DNA of 64,000 bases, from contig DASTOM010000044.1 in the NCBI GenBank assembly GCA_035762545.1, forward strand, positions 1 through 64,000, read 5' to 3'. Source of the stretch: JANQRA01 sp035762545. GTDB lineage: Bacteria > Actinomycetota > Acidimicrobiia > Spongiisociales > ZC4RG35. The stretch's first letter is position 1. The number at the start of each line of letters is the position of its first letter. Made by a program: the position numbers and the translations under genes. A model generated the notes under the pieces. That model had not been told where the DNA came from and ran no database searches. It saw nothing but the letters and a program-made list of their open reading frames with translations. This document shows positions 43,362 through 50,454 of this stretch, piece after piece.

Positions 43362-43378
43362 CTCGAGCGCAGCTCGAG
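43362..43378 (-). terminator. Short hairpin after guaB3
   Basis: CTCGAG (43362-43367) and CTCGAG (43373-43378) flank CGCAG and form a 6-bp GC-rich stem 5 bases after the guaB3 stop on the minus strand. There is no T tract, so it is a weak or partial terminator before guaA. Confidence 0.4.
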
Positions 43379-43383
43379 AGGCC

Positions 43384-44541
43384 TCATCCCATGCCAACTC
43401 GTTGCGAACGCTGCAGCGATTTGCCTTCGGTCTGCAACGACGGGGCGATCATCACCTCGGCCTTCTGGAACTCCTTGACGTCGGAGTAGCCGGTGGTGGC
43501 CATCGACACCTGGAGCCCGCCGAACAGATTGCGCCGCCCGTCGTTCTCGTGGGCCGGTCCAACCAGGATCTCCTGGAGGGTCCCCCGATCACCGACATGG
43601 ACCCGCGCGCCGCGGGGCAAGGTGGGGTGGAAGGTCGCCATTCCCCAGTGGTAGCCCTTGCCCGGGGCCTCGGTGGCGGAGGCAAGAGGCGAGCCGATCA
43701 TCACTGCGTCCGCCCCGCAGGCTATGGCCTTGGAGACGTCACCACCGGTGCGCATGCCGCCGTCGGCGATCACGTGCACGTACCTACCGGTCTCGTCCAG
43801 ATAGCGGATCCGTGCCCCGGCGGCGTCGGCGATGGCCGTGGCCTGGGGCACACCGACGCCCAACACCCCACGGGTCGTGCAGGCCGCACCCGGGCCGACT
43901 CCGACGAGTACCCCGACCGCACCTGTGCGCATGAGGTGCAATGCGGTCGAGTAGGAGGCACACCCACCAACGATGACCGGAACCGGTGAGTCGGCGATGT
44001 ACTCCTTGAGGTTCAGCGGCTCTTCACGGCTCGACACATGCTCGGCCGACACCACCGTTCCCTGGATGACCAGGATGTCGAGACCACCCCTGAGAGCCAT
44101 CGGCGCCCAGTCACGGACCCGCTGTGGCGTGAGGCTGGCTGCGGCGACGACACCCTGTGATTTGATCTGTTCGACCCGCGACCCGATCAGCTCCGGCTTG
44201 ACGGGCTCGAGGTAGATCTCCTGCATGCGGCGGGTTGCCTTCTCGTCGGGGAGCTCGGCGATCTCCTCGAAATATGGCGTCGGGTCGTCGTAGCGAGTCC
44301 ACAGGCCTTCGAGATTGAGAACGGCGAGACCACCCAGCCGACCGATGGCGACGGCCGTGTCCGGACTGATGGCCGAGTCCATCGCCGAGCCCATCATCGG
44401 AAGGTCGAACTTGAACGCGTCGAGCTGCCAGGAGATGTCGACGTCGTCGGGGTCACGTGTTCTGCGTGAGGGGACGATGGCGATGTCGTCGAAGCCGAAT
44501 GCCTGCCGACCCGACTTTCCGATGCCGATGTCGATTTCCAT
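43384..44541 (-). CDS. guaB3: GuaB3-family IMP dehydrogenase-related protein
   Basis: This 385-residue TIM-barrel protein is the actinobacterial GuaB3 type, without CBS domains. It has AFGFDDIAIVPSRRTRDPDDVDISW, MGSAMDSAISPDTAVAIGRLGGLAVLNLEGLWTRY, the catalytic-cysteine loop GVGPGAACTTRGVLGVGVPQATAIADAA, VIADGGMRTGGDVSKAIACGADAVMIGSPLA. GuaB3 enzymes have been linked to GMP and IMP turnover; activity differs from canonical IMP dehydrogenase. The ATG has AAGGA 9 bases upstream. The longer open frame upstream overlaps the divergent protease gene. Confidence 0.93.
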   Translation of the reverse strand: MEIDIGIGKSGRQAFGFDDIAIVPSRRTRDPDDVDISWQLDAFKFDLPMMGSAMDSAISPDTAVAIGRLGGLAVLNLEGLWTRYDDPTPYFEEIAELPDEKATRRMQEIYLEPVKPELIGSRVEQIKSQGVVAAASLTPQRVRDWAPMALRGGLDILVIQGTVVSAEHVSSREEPLNLKEYIADSPVPVIVGGCASYSTALHLMRTGAVGVLVGVGPGAACTTRGVLGVGVPQATAIADAAGARIRYLDETGRYVHVIADGGMRTGGDVSKAIACGADAVMIGSPLASATEAPGKGYHWGMATFHPTLPRGARVHVGDRGTLQEILVGPAHENDGRRNLFGGLQVSMATTGYSDVKEFQKAEVMIAPSLQTEGKSLQRSQRVGMG

Positions 44542-44660
44542 GAGGTGAGATCCTTGTCCAGCGCTTGATTCGCAGCGTAACAGTGGCTGCGCCTGTGTCG
44601 GTCCTTGTAAACACCCGGTTGGAGTCCCCGCACGCGTGGTCTGGACGCCAGGCTTGGCTG

Positions 44661-44674
44661 TACCCTGCGGTCCG
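44661..44674 (+). promoter_or_regulatory. Leaderless -10 box of the CPBP protease gene
   Basis: TACCCT (44661-44666) is followed by 8 bases and GTG at 44675. The same hexamer at the same distance precedes tal. Confidence 0.5.
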
Positions 44675-45382
44675 GTGCGCAGGTCCTGGTCGGTCGTCGA
44701 CTTCATCCTCATCTGGCTCGGCGGTCTTATCGGGTCGGCGTTTTTCCTCGCCGTCGGTGTGGCCCTCGGCGACGAAGACGTCAGGCTCCTTCTCGGTCTG
44801 GCCGGGCAGTACGTGGGAAACCTTGGCGTCTTCTGGATCATCTGGCGCCGGAAGGACCAACCTGACGTGGGCTTCGTCATCCGCGGAGCTGACGCCGCCT
44901 ACCTCGGTCTGGGCCTGATCCTCCAGATCGCGGTAGCCGCCCTCTTGCTCCCCCTCTCCAACCTCCTCTTCCCGGACGGCCGACCACGTCAGGAGATGGC
45001 CGACATAATCGCCGGGGCGGACACGGCCATGCTCCAGGTAGGTCTGGTGCTCGCTGCGGTGGTACTGGCCCCGGTCACCGAGGAGTTGATGTTCCGGGGC
45101 GTCCTTCTCAAGGCGCTCGAGCCCAAGGGCAGGACGTTGACGCTCCTGGTCACGTCGGCCGCCTTCACCCTGGTGCACCTGCTCGGGCTGGACCTGGAGA
45201 TGCTGTGGCAGTCGGCAGTGGTGGTACTCCCGCCGATCTTCGGTCTCGGTCTCCTGCTGGGGTGGCTCACCCAACGAACGGGTCGGCTGGGCCCGGCGAT
45301 CTTCCTCCACTCCGGCTGGAATCTCCTCGCCGCCTTCGTGCTCCTCCTCCCCGAGGACCTCCTGGAGCAGATCGGCTCCTGA
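44675..45382 (+). CDS. CPBP-family intramembrane metalloprotease (CAAX protease/Abi type)
   Basis: The 235-residue membrane protein has about seven helices and the three CPBP motifs: EE-x3-R in APVTEELMFRGVLLKAL, the histidine in AAFTLVHLLGLDLEML and H-x3-N in IFLHSGWNLLAAFV. Such proteins cleave or bind membrane substrates, and some confer bacteriocin immunity. I prefer GTG 44675 (MRRSWSVVDFIL), just after a TACCCT box; a GTG at 44636 would place the -10 box inside the gene. Confidence 0.88.
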   Translation: MRRSWSVVDFILIWLGGLIGSAFFLAVGVALGDEDVRLLLGLAGQYVGNLGVFWIIWRRKDQPDVGFVIRGADAAYLGLGLILQIAVAALLLPLSNLLFPDGRPRQEMADIIAGADTAMLQVGLVLAAVVLAPVTEELMFRGVLLKALEPKGRTLTLLVTSAAFTLVHLLGLDLEMLWQSAVVVLPPIFGLGLLLGWLTQRTGRLGPAIFLHSGWNLLAAFVLLLPEDLLEQIGS

Positions 45383-45396
45383 GCCGTCTCGCAACA

Positions 45397-45418
45397 GACA
45401 CCGACGAGCGGTCGTGTC
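45397..45418. terminator. Hairpin between convergent genes
   Basis: GACACCGAC (45397-45405) pairs with GTCGTGTC (45411-45418) with one bulged base. It lies between the protease stop (45382) and the stop of the minus-strand membrane protein (45424). There is no T tract. Confidence 0.5.
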
Positions 45419-45423
45419 GGGGC

Positions 45424-46170
45424 TCAATCCAGCATCTCCATCACCTCCCCCAGGGGTGCACCGAAGACGAGTGGTAGTGCGAATGCCAATGCCAACACGA
45501 CCAGCACGATGACGATGGTCTGGACGTGGCTGTCGACTCTCCGAGCGCGGGCGCTCTCCGGTGGAACCAGCGATCCAGGCCGTCCACGTGCATCTCTCCT
45601 CACCAGGGAGTTGGAGACGAGCCCGATGACAGGCAGGACCACGATGTTCAGGACGTGCAGGATGCCCATTGCCAACAGGACGAACGCGACATTGTCGAGT
45701 CTGGCCTCCAAACCTTCCCGAAGGACCAACGTCTCGTCCAGCTGCCATTGGTCTGCGTCCACCAATGCGAGACCGACGAAGATCGCGTAGTACGCAATAT
45801 CGAGAACACGAACGAAGGTCTGTCCGGTCTTCGGGCTCAGCAAGAAGACGCCTTCGAGAAGCCCGTTCCCGAATCGTCTCAGCAACGGGCCGAGACTGAC
45901 CACCACCCCTCCGACCAGCGCCAGGTAGGCGACCACGAGCCTCCAACCCTCGATGGTGGGCGAACCATCATCGGTCCGTCCCGATGAGACGACCACCCAC
46001 AGGACGATCAAACCCAATCCGACCACAGTTCCGAGACTCCACCCCCAGACGCGATGACGGTGTCTGCGATCCTCGGCGATGCTCCGTTCGAGTCGGGCAT
46101 AGAGATCGGGGCTCGGCTGGAAGGAATCGGCCTGCTTCAATGCATCGACCAAGCGCTCCTCCGTGGTCAC
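45424..46170 (-). CDS. Membrane protein downstream of ECF sigma factor, likely anti-sigma factor
   Basis: The 248-residue protein starts with a 40-residue charged cytoplasmic segment (EERLVDALKQADSFQPSPDLYARLERSIAEDRRHRHR) typical of the sigma-binding end of anti-sigma factors, then about five membrane helices. Residues 94-183 resemble the 130-residue protein encoded on the other side of the sigma gene: GPLLRRF, PKTGQTFVRVLDIAYY and MGILHVLNIVVLPVIG. Its GTG overlaps the sigma stop (GTGA), the usual sigma/anti-sigma arrangement. No zinc-finger HxxxCxxC motif is present. Confidence 0.72.
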   Translation of the reverse strand: MTTEERLVDALKQADSFQPSPDLYARLERSIAEDRRHRHRVWGWSLGTVVGLGLIVLWVVVSSGRTDDGSPTIEGWRLVVAYLALVGGVVVSLGPLLRRFGNGLLEGVFLLSPKTGQTFVRVLDIAYYAIFVGLALVDADQWQLDETLVLREGLEARLDNVAFVLLAMGILHVLNIVVLPVIGLVSNSLVRRDARGRPGSLVPPESARARRVDSHVQTIVIVLVVLALAFALPLVFGAPLGEVMEMLD

Positions 46171-46718
46171 AGGGCTACCTCCAAGCGGCCAGCCAGTGCT
46201 TCCATGCCCCGGCGACAGTGCGTCTTGACGGAATTGGGGGAGATTCGCAGAGTCTCGGCGATCTCACGCTCGGAGAGCTCCATGTAGAAACGCAGGACGA
46301 GACAGGCGCGCTGCCGCTCCGACAGCTCGCTGAGCGCATCGAGCACCTGTGCCTGGCTCTCTGTGCGAGCCACCTGCTCGTCCGGGGCCTCGGGTGTGCG
46401 GTGATCGACCATCGCGTCCTGATGACGAATCGACATCAGGCCCCGACGGTTCTGGTCCCGAGCCAGATTGAGCACGATCGAACGAAGATAGGCCACGCTC
46501 TTGTCGGGATCCTCGATGCGATCAGCGGCGTGAAACAGGCGGATGAACGCCTCCTGCACTATGTCCTCGGCACCGGCGCGATCGTCGGTGAAGAGGCGGG
46601 CGAGCCGAACCAGGGAGGGGGCCTCGGCTTGGTAGACAGCCGCCACGAAGTCGCGTCTGGCGAGATCCTCTGCAGTCCAGGAAGACCTCTCCGCAGCGAC
46701 GGTCGCAAGCCAGAACAT
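46167..46718 (-). CDS. ECF-type RNA polymerase sigma factor
   Basis: This 183-residue sigma factor has region 2 (YQAEAPSLVRLARLFTDDRAGAEDIVQEAFIRLFHAADRI and SVAYLRSIVLNLARDQNRR) and region 4 (LDALSELSERQRACLVLRFYMELSEREIAETLRISPNSVKTHCRRGMEALA) with a clear helix-turn-helix. It resembles the SigE-like actinobacterial ECFs. The ATG abuts the TAG of the upstream gene with no spacer. Genes on both sides encode paralogous membrane proteins that could control it. Confidence 0.93.
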   Translation of the reverse strand: MFWLATVAAERSSWTAEDLARRDFVAAVYQAEAPSLVRLARLFTDDRAGAEDIVQEAFIRLFHAADRIEDPDKSVAYLRSIVLNLARDQNRRGLMSIRHQDAMVDHRTPEAPDEQVARTESQAQVLDALSELSERQRACLVLRFYMELSEREIAETLRISPNSVKTHCRRGMEALAGRLEVAL

Positions 46719-47111
46719 CTACGGGGAATCGACCGGCATGTCCTCGCCAAGACGACGGCTCATGCCCAGGAGCCGGCCGATGAGGGGCAGGCTCAGGACA
46801 TTGAGGCCGTGCAGGAGACCCATTATGAGGAGCATCCCCGCAACCCTGACGACCTCGTCCTCGAGCACCGCCGCGGTCGACGCCTCCCATTCGACGGGAG
46901 GCTGGAAGGTGACCGTGAACAGGATGTAGGCGGAGAACAGCAGGTAATAGGCGACATCCATCAGAACCAGATAGCTCTTGCCGGTACGCGGGTTGGCTCG
47001 AAAGATGTCCCCTGCGTAGGACCGGCCGAACCTCTTGATGAGAGGCCCGAGAATCACCACTATCCCGATGAGGACGAGGTTGGTGATCAGCTCTATCACC
47101 CACCAGCTCAT
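46719..47111 (-). CDS. Small membrane protein paralogous to the downstream anti-sigma candidate
   Basis: The 130-residue product has about four helices and no large soluble domain. Its blocks GPLIKRF (22-28), PRTGKSYLVLMDVAYY (41-56) and MGLLHGLNVLSLPLIG (97-112) line up with the same blocks, in the same order and spacing, in the protein encoded after the sigma gene. It lacks that protein's N-terminal cytoplasmic segment. It begins with ATG 47111 and ends directly against the sigma start. Function unknown; a sensory membrane partner is plausible. Confidence 0.7.
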   Translation of the reverse strand: MSWWVIELITNLVLIGIVVILGPLIKRFGRSYAGDIFRANPRTGKSYLVLMDVAYYLLFSAYILFTVTFQPPVEWEASTAAVLEDEVVRVAGMLLIMGLLHGLNVLSLPLIGRLLGMSRRLGEDMPVDSP

Positions 47112-47133
47112 GGACACTCCCTTCGTGGTCCCC

Positions 47134-47736
47134 TCATGCTGGCACTCTCCGAGCCCCGGTGACGGCTCGGCTGCCGAACATGACGGCCTCGGCGCGATCG
47201 GCGATCGCCATGGCAGCAATCCCGTATCCCAGGGTGTTCAGACCGAAGAGAGGGACATTGATCCAGGGGCTGATCCCGAGCTCGAAGATCTCCCGGCTGA
47301 TATCCCCTGAGAAGAACACGAGATTCACCATGAAGGTCAACGCCAGCAGGACCCCGGCCCACACCGGTGAGCCAATTCCCAGCGTACGACGCAAGACGTT
47401 CACCACAGACGCGCTGATCCCGCCGAGGATTCCACCGATCCCAATGACTATGAAGAAGGTGCCTCCCAGGGTGAACTCCTCGGGATGAATGGGATCCATC
47501 AGGGCAACGGCTCTCATCGCCAGGCGGAAGCCCGGGCCCAGGATCAGGACACCGGCAACCACTCCACCGACGAACCCGCCGACCAGGCCACGCCAGAACC
47601 CTCCCAGCTCCCGACGAACCAAGTAGCCGGTGGCCAGTAAGACGGATAGTACGACGGCCTCGGGGATCACACCGGAGAACAACAAGAACGCACAGACCAC
47701 CATGGCCCCGGCCGCGACCTTCGATATCCAGGTCAT
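47134..47736 (-). CDS. Polytopic membrane protein at the head of the ECF operon
   Basis: The 200-residue protein has about six helices, including VAAGAMVVCAFLLFSGVIPEAVVLSVLLATGYLV, a glycine-rich pair GLVGGFVGGVVAGVLILGPGF and FFIVIGIGGILGGISASVVNVL, and NTLGYGIAAMAIADRA. I do not recognise a family. It has a strong ribosome site (GGAGGTG) and precedes the small membrane protein by 22 bases, so it is probably the first gene of the sigma operon. Confidence 0.72.
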   Translation of the reverse strand: MTWISKVAAGAMVVCAFLLFSGVIPEAVVLSVLLATGYLVRRELGGFWRGLVGGFVGGVVAGVLILGPGFRLAMRAVALMDPIHPEEFTLGGTFFIVIGIGGILGGISASVVNVLRRTLGIGSPVWAGVLLALTFMVNLVFFSGDISREIFELGISPWINVPLFGLNTLGYGIAAMAIADRAEAVMFGSRAVTGARRVPA

Positions 47737-47780
47737 CTCGACACCTCCTTCATGCCTACTGACGAAGGAGAGAGGGTTCT

Positions 47781-47808
47781 GGGTGACAAAGCTCCGACGG
47801 TGTCACCC
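47781..47808. promoter_or_regulatory. Inverted repeat in the divergent sigma operon/SodC-like promoter region
   Basis: GGGTGACA (47781-47788) and TGTCACCC (47801-47808) are perfect 8-bp arms separated by 12 bases, one helical turn plus a little, as expected for a dimeric regulator. They lie between the ECF operon and the SodC-like gene, which point away from each other. Confidence 0.55.
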
Positions 47809-47862
47809 GACAAACCGTGGAATTCGTCTGTGCTCACACATCCGGTTCTAGGAGGGACCATC

Positions 47863-48336
47863 ATGAGAAGACGAGCCATCGCGATTCTCGCCGTCACAGC
47901 TTGTGTGCTGATCGGCGTCGCTCTCCCGGCGGGTGCCAGCCGCCAAGCTGAGGTAACGCAAGGGGAATTGACCACGTTTGCCGATGGAACCCAACTGGGA
48001 TATGAGGTCCATGGCAAGGCTTTGATGATCAGAACGCCCTCGAGCACCCTGGTGTTGGTCACTGCCGGAGACCTCATACCGGGTGAGACCTACGGGTCAC
48101 ACGTCCACAACTCGGCGTGCGGCGTCAACAACGCAGGCGGGCACTACAGCTTCGGTCATCAAGTGTCGGGTGGTGCCCTGGACGGGAGCGAGATCTGGCC
48201 GGGGCCGTTCACCGCCAACCCGAACGGGAGAGTCTTCGGTTTGGCAGTTGTGGGCGAACCCGCGGGACCCCAAGCTGTCTCGGTCGTCATCCACGCACCG
48301 GGCGGCGCCAAGATCGCCTGCGCCGACCTGGACTGA
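47863..48336 (+). CDS. Exported SodC-like (Cu/Zn superoxide dismutase fold) protein
   Basis: The 157-residue protein has a signal peptide (MRRRAIAILAVTACVLIGVALPAGAS) and a Cu/Zn-SOD-like core: GSHVHNSACGVNNAGGHYSFGH supplies the HxH pair and the bridging-type histidine, and VVIHAPGGAKIACADL supplies the late histidine and the second disulfide cysteine. The zinc-loop RHxGDL signature is missing, so dismutase activity is uncertain; copper binding is likely. AGGAGGG precedes the ATG. The gene is divergent from the ECF operon and may be one of its targets. Confidence 0.75.
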   Translation: MRRRAIAILAVTACVLIGVALPAGASRQAEVTQGELTTFADGTQLGYEVHGKALMIRTPSSTLVLVTAGDLIPGETYGSHVHNSACGVNNAGGHYSFGHQVSGGALDGSEIWPGPFTANPNGRVFGLAVVGEPAGPQAVSVVIHAPGGAKIACADLD

Positions 48337-48352
48337 TCGTATCGATTGATGC

Positions 48353-48379
48353 GGGGTGGCCGATGGACCCGGTCACCCC
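48353..48379. terminator. Hairpin between convergent genes
   Basis: GGGGTGGCC (48353-48361) pairs with GGTCACCCC (48371-48379), 9 bp with one G-U pair and a 9-base loop, between the SodC-like stop and the trpS stop. There is no T tract. Confidence 0.6.
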
Positions 48380-48385
48380 TCTGTC

Positions 48386-49366
48386 CTAGCCGAGGCCGAC
48401 GGCTTCCTTGACGATGTCGAGGGTGGCGTCTGCGGACCCGCGAGCGCGCTCCGCTGAATGGGACATCACCATGGCCACCTCGTCGTCGCTGAGGGCCTGA
48501 TAGCGCTCCCGGATCGGTGCGATGCCCTCGGCGACCGCCTCGGCGACCGCGACCTTGAAATGGCCGTAACCCCCGTCCCGGTATTCGGCCACCAGATCAG
48601 CGATGGGACGCCCCGTGAAGTAGGCGAAGATCTCGAGCAGGTTGGAGATGCCTGGCTTTCCATCCCAGTCGTAGGCGACCTCCGACCCGGTATCGGTTAC
48701 TGCAGCCTTGACCTTCTTCAGGATGGCGTCGTTCGAATCGGTGAGGAAGACCGTCGCTTTGGCGTTCTCGTCCGACTTGGACATCTTCGAGGTCGGATCC
48801 TGAAGAGACATCACCCTGGCCCCGATCTCGGGAGTGATCCGGTCGGGCACTGGGAACACGTCGCCGAATCGGCTGTTGAAGCGGACAGCCAGGTCCCGGG
48901 TGAGCTCGAGATGCTGGGTCTGATCGTCACCCACCGGCACCGCATGAGCACGGTGGATCAGGATGTCGGCGGCCATCAACACCGGATAGGCGAACAGGCC
49001 AAAGCTCTGGCCCGACTTGTCGGACTTCTCCTTGTATTGCGTCATGCGCTCCAACTGCCCGATCCCGGTCATGGTTCCGAGGATCCATGCCAGTTCGAGA
49101 TGCTGGGGCAGGTCGGACTGGTAGTAGAGGAGCGACCGATCCGGATCGACGCCAACCGCAAGCATCATCTTGGCGAGGTCTATCCGACCACGGCTCAGGT
49201 CTGCGGGGTCATACGGCGCGGTCATGGCGTGGAGGTCCACGACGTTGTAGATAGCGTCGTAGTCGTCCTGCATCGCCACCCAGTTGCTGAACGCGCCGAT
49301 CAGGTTGCCCACGGTGGCACCGCCGGTTGGCTGCATACCTGAGAAGACACGTTTTCTTTCAGTCAT
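48386..49366 (-). CDS. trpS: Tryptophanyl-tRNA synthetase
   Basis: This 326-residue class I synthetase charges tRNA-Trp. It has the HIGH-like motif in FSGMQPTGGATVGNLIGAF, the DLHAMTAPYDP segment, FAYPVLMAADILIHRAHAVPVGDDQTQHLELTRDLA and the KMSKS loop in DPTSKMSKSDENAKATVFLTD. The ATG has GAGGA 6 bases upstream. The 5' leader contains a tryptophan-codon leader peptide, an antiterminator-like hairpin and a terminator, so expression should rise when charged tRNA-Trp is scarce. Confidence 0.97.
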   Translation of the reverse strand: MTERKRVFSGMQPTGGATVGNLIGAFSNWVAMQDDYDAIYNVVDLHAMTAPYDPADLSRGRIDLAKMMLAVGVDPDRSLLYYQSDLPQHLELAWILGTMTGIGQLERMTQYKEKSDKSGQSFGLFAYPVLMAADILIHRAHAVPVGDDQTQHLELTRDLAVRFNSRFGDVFPVPDRITPEIGARVMSLQDPTSKMSKSDENAKATVFLTDSNDAILKKVKAAVTDTGSEVAYDWDGKPGISNLLEIFAYFTGRPIADLVAEYRDGGYGHFKVAVAEAVAEGIAPIRERYQALSDDEVAMVMSHSAERARGSADATLDIVKEAVGLG

Positions 49367-49376
49367 GTCCAGTCCT

Positions 49377-49407
49377 CAAAACAAAACGCCGCCGGATTCC
49401 GGCGGCG
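49377..49407 (-). terminator. Attenuator terminator in the trpS leader
   Basis: On the minus strand a 9-bp all-GC stem (CGCCGCCGG, 49407-49399, with CCGGCGGCG, 49395-49387) with an AAT loop runs into TTTTGTTTTG. It sits between the leader peptide and the trpS ribosome site, the place expected for a transcription attenuator. Confidence 0.88.
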
Positions 49408-49433
49408 ACATCTTGGCAGGTGGAAGACGTCGC
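49405..49433 (-). promoter_or_regulatory. Antiterminator-like hairpin in the trpS leader
   Basis: GCGACGTCTT (49433-49424) pairs with AAGATGTCGC (49414-49405) over 10 bp with one wobble. Its 3' arm overlaps the first three bases of the terminator stem, so the two compete. The loop sequence CTTCCACC can instead pair with GGTGGCTGAAG, which contains the two Trp codons, giving the 1:2, 2:3 and 3:4 logic of a classical attenuator. Confidence 0.65.
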
Positions 49434-49471
49434 TATGCCTTCAGCCACCAGAGTCCGGTTCGGATTGTCAT
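49433..49471 (-). CDS. trpS leader peptide with tandem Trp codons
   Basis: This 12-codon frame reads MTIRTGLWWLKA and ends in TAG. The two adjacent TGG codons (49450-49445) lie just before the competing hairpins, so ribosome stalling for lack of charged tRNA-Trp would cover the first pairing segment. Its ATG overlaps the stop of the upstream molybdopterin/pentapeptide gene (ATGA). A TAGCCT box at 49486-49481 ends 9 bases before the ATG and could drive a near-leaderless transcript. Confidence 0.85.
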   Translation of the reverse strand: MTIRTGLWWLKA

Positions 49472-50454
49472 TGCCCGGGCAGGCTAACACCGCACCCGAT
49501 GAGATAAGCCTGCTGGTCCTCCAACAGCCCCCATGAGTCGTAGAAACGGGCACCTTCGAGTCTGGCGCCGTCGAATCTCGTCGCCGAGAGAGCACACCTG
49601 CTCAAGTCGGCACCACTCAGGTCCGCTCCGGTGAAATCGGCTCCCTCCAGATCTGATCCGGACAGGTCGGCGCCCACCAGTTCGGCCCCGATCAACCGGC
49701 TGAGACTGAGGTTGGACTCACGCAGATCGGCACCCGACAGGTCGACCCGGCTGAGATCGCAATTCTTGAGATAGAGCCGCCGCAGATCTCTCGTTGACGG
49801 CGACCAGGCCGTGAGGTCGAGACCGAGCATCACTCTCCCCCGGTACTTGTCATAGTTTGCCGCGTCGAGGAACCGTCTCAGCTGCTCGGGCCGCAGCGAT
49901 CCGGTCGTGAATCGCTCCTTGCCGGTGGTCGGATCGGCGTTGTTGTGATAGGACGAGTTGGTCTCCCACCAGCCGAGCCGGTCTTCGGCGAGCACTTCGA
50001 TCGACCGGAGCCACTTGATGGACTTGTAGAAGTACCTCCCCGGGGTGACGATCCGCACAGGGCCGCCGTGCTCAACGGCCAGCGGTTGGCCCTCGAAGGC
50101 ATGAACGACCCAGGAGTGCTCCCTGGCGTACTCCAGGGGGAGGGAGGTGTGATGGCCCCTGGTCGAATACGAGCCGAAGGAAACGAATCGACCTCCGGGG
50201 AGAGGTTGAATGAGATGACGTAGAGGAACCCCGGTGAATGTGCTTTCGAACCTGGTCCAGCTGGTCACACAGTGAATGTCGAAGGTCACATCGGCGGACA
50301 CGATCTCGAGGAGGGATGTCAGGTCGAGCGTCGTCGGTGTGGCCACCATGCCGGAGATGATGAGGGCCCAGTCGGAGATGTCGCCCGAAGGTTCCCTCTC
50401 ACCCACCACGGGGAACCGCCGGGTCTCGATTTGACCGGGCGGGAGGGTGGGCAT
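49468..50454 (-). CDS. Fusion of a sulfite-oxidase/MsrP-type molybdopterin domain and pentapeptide repeats
   Basis: Residues 1-175 of this 328-residue protein are an oxidoreductase molybdopterin-binding domain: Cys62 in FDIHCVTSWTRFE is the expected molybdenum ligand, followed by HTSLPLEYA, EHGGPVRIVTPGRYFYKSIKWLRSIEVL and GWWETNSSYHNN. Residues about 226-306 are pentapeptide repeats (CDLSR VDLSG ADLRE, then GADLS GSDLE GADFT GADLS), which form a right-handed beta helix. There is no signal peptide, so it is cytoplasmic. No heme or membrane partner gene is adjacent. The substrate is unknown. Confidence 0.85.
   Translation of the reverse strand: MPTLPPGQIETRRFPVVGEREPSGDISDWALIISGMVATPTTLDLTSLLEIVSADVTFDIHCVTSWTRFESTFTGVPLRHLIQPLPGGRFVSFGSYSTRGHHTSLPLEYAREHSWVVHAFEGQPLAVEHGGPVRIVTPGRYFYKSIKWLRSIEVLAEDRLGWWETNSSYHNNADPTTGKERFTTGSLRPEQLRRFLDAANYDKYRGRVMLGLDLTAWSPSTRDLRRLYLKNCDLSRVDLSGADLRESNLSLSRLIGAELVGADLSGSDLEGADFTGADLSGADLSRCALSATRFDGARLEGARFYDSWGLLEDQQAYLIGCGVSLPGQ
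49481..49486 (-). promoter_or_regulatory. Candidate -10 box for the trpS leader
   Basis: TAGCCT on the minus strand, identical to the hexamers before mdh and the crotonase gene, lies inside the last codons of the molybdopterin/pentapeptide gene and 9 bases before the leader ATG. Readthrough from the upstream gene is the alternative source of the transcript. Confidence 0.45.
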
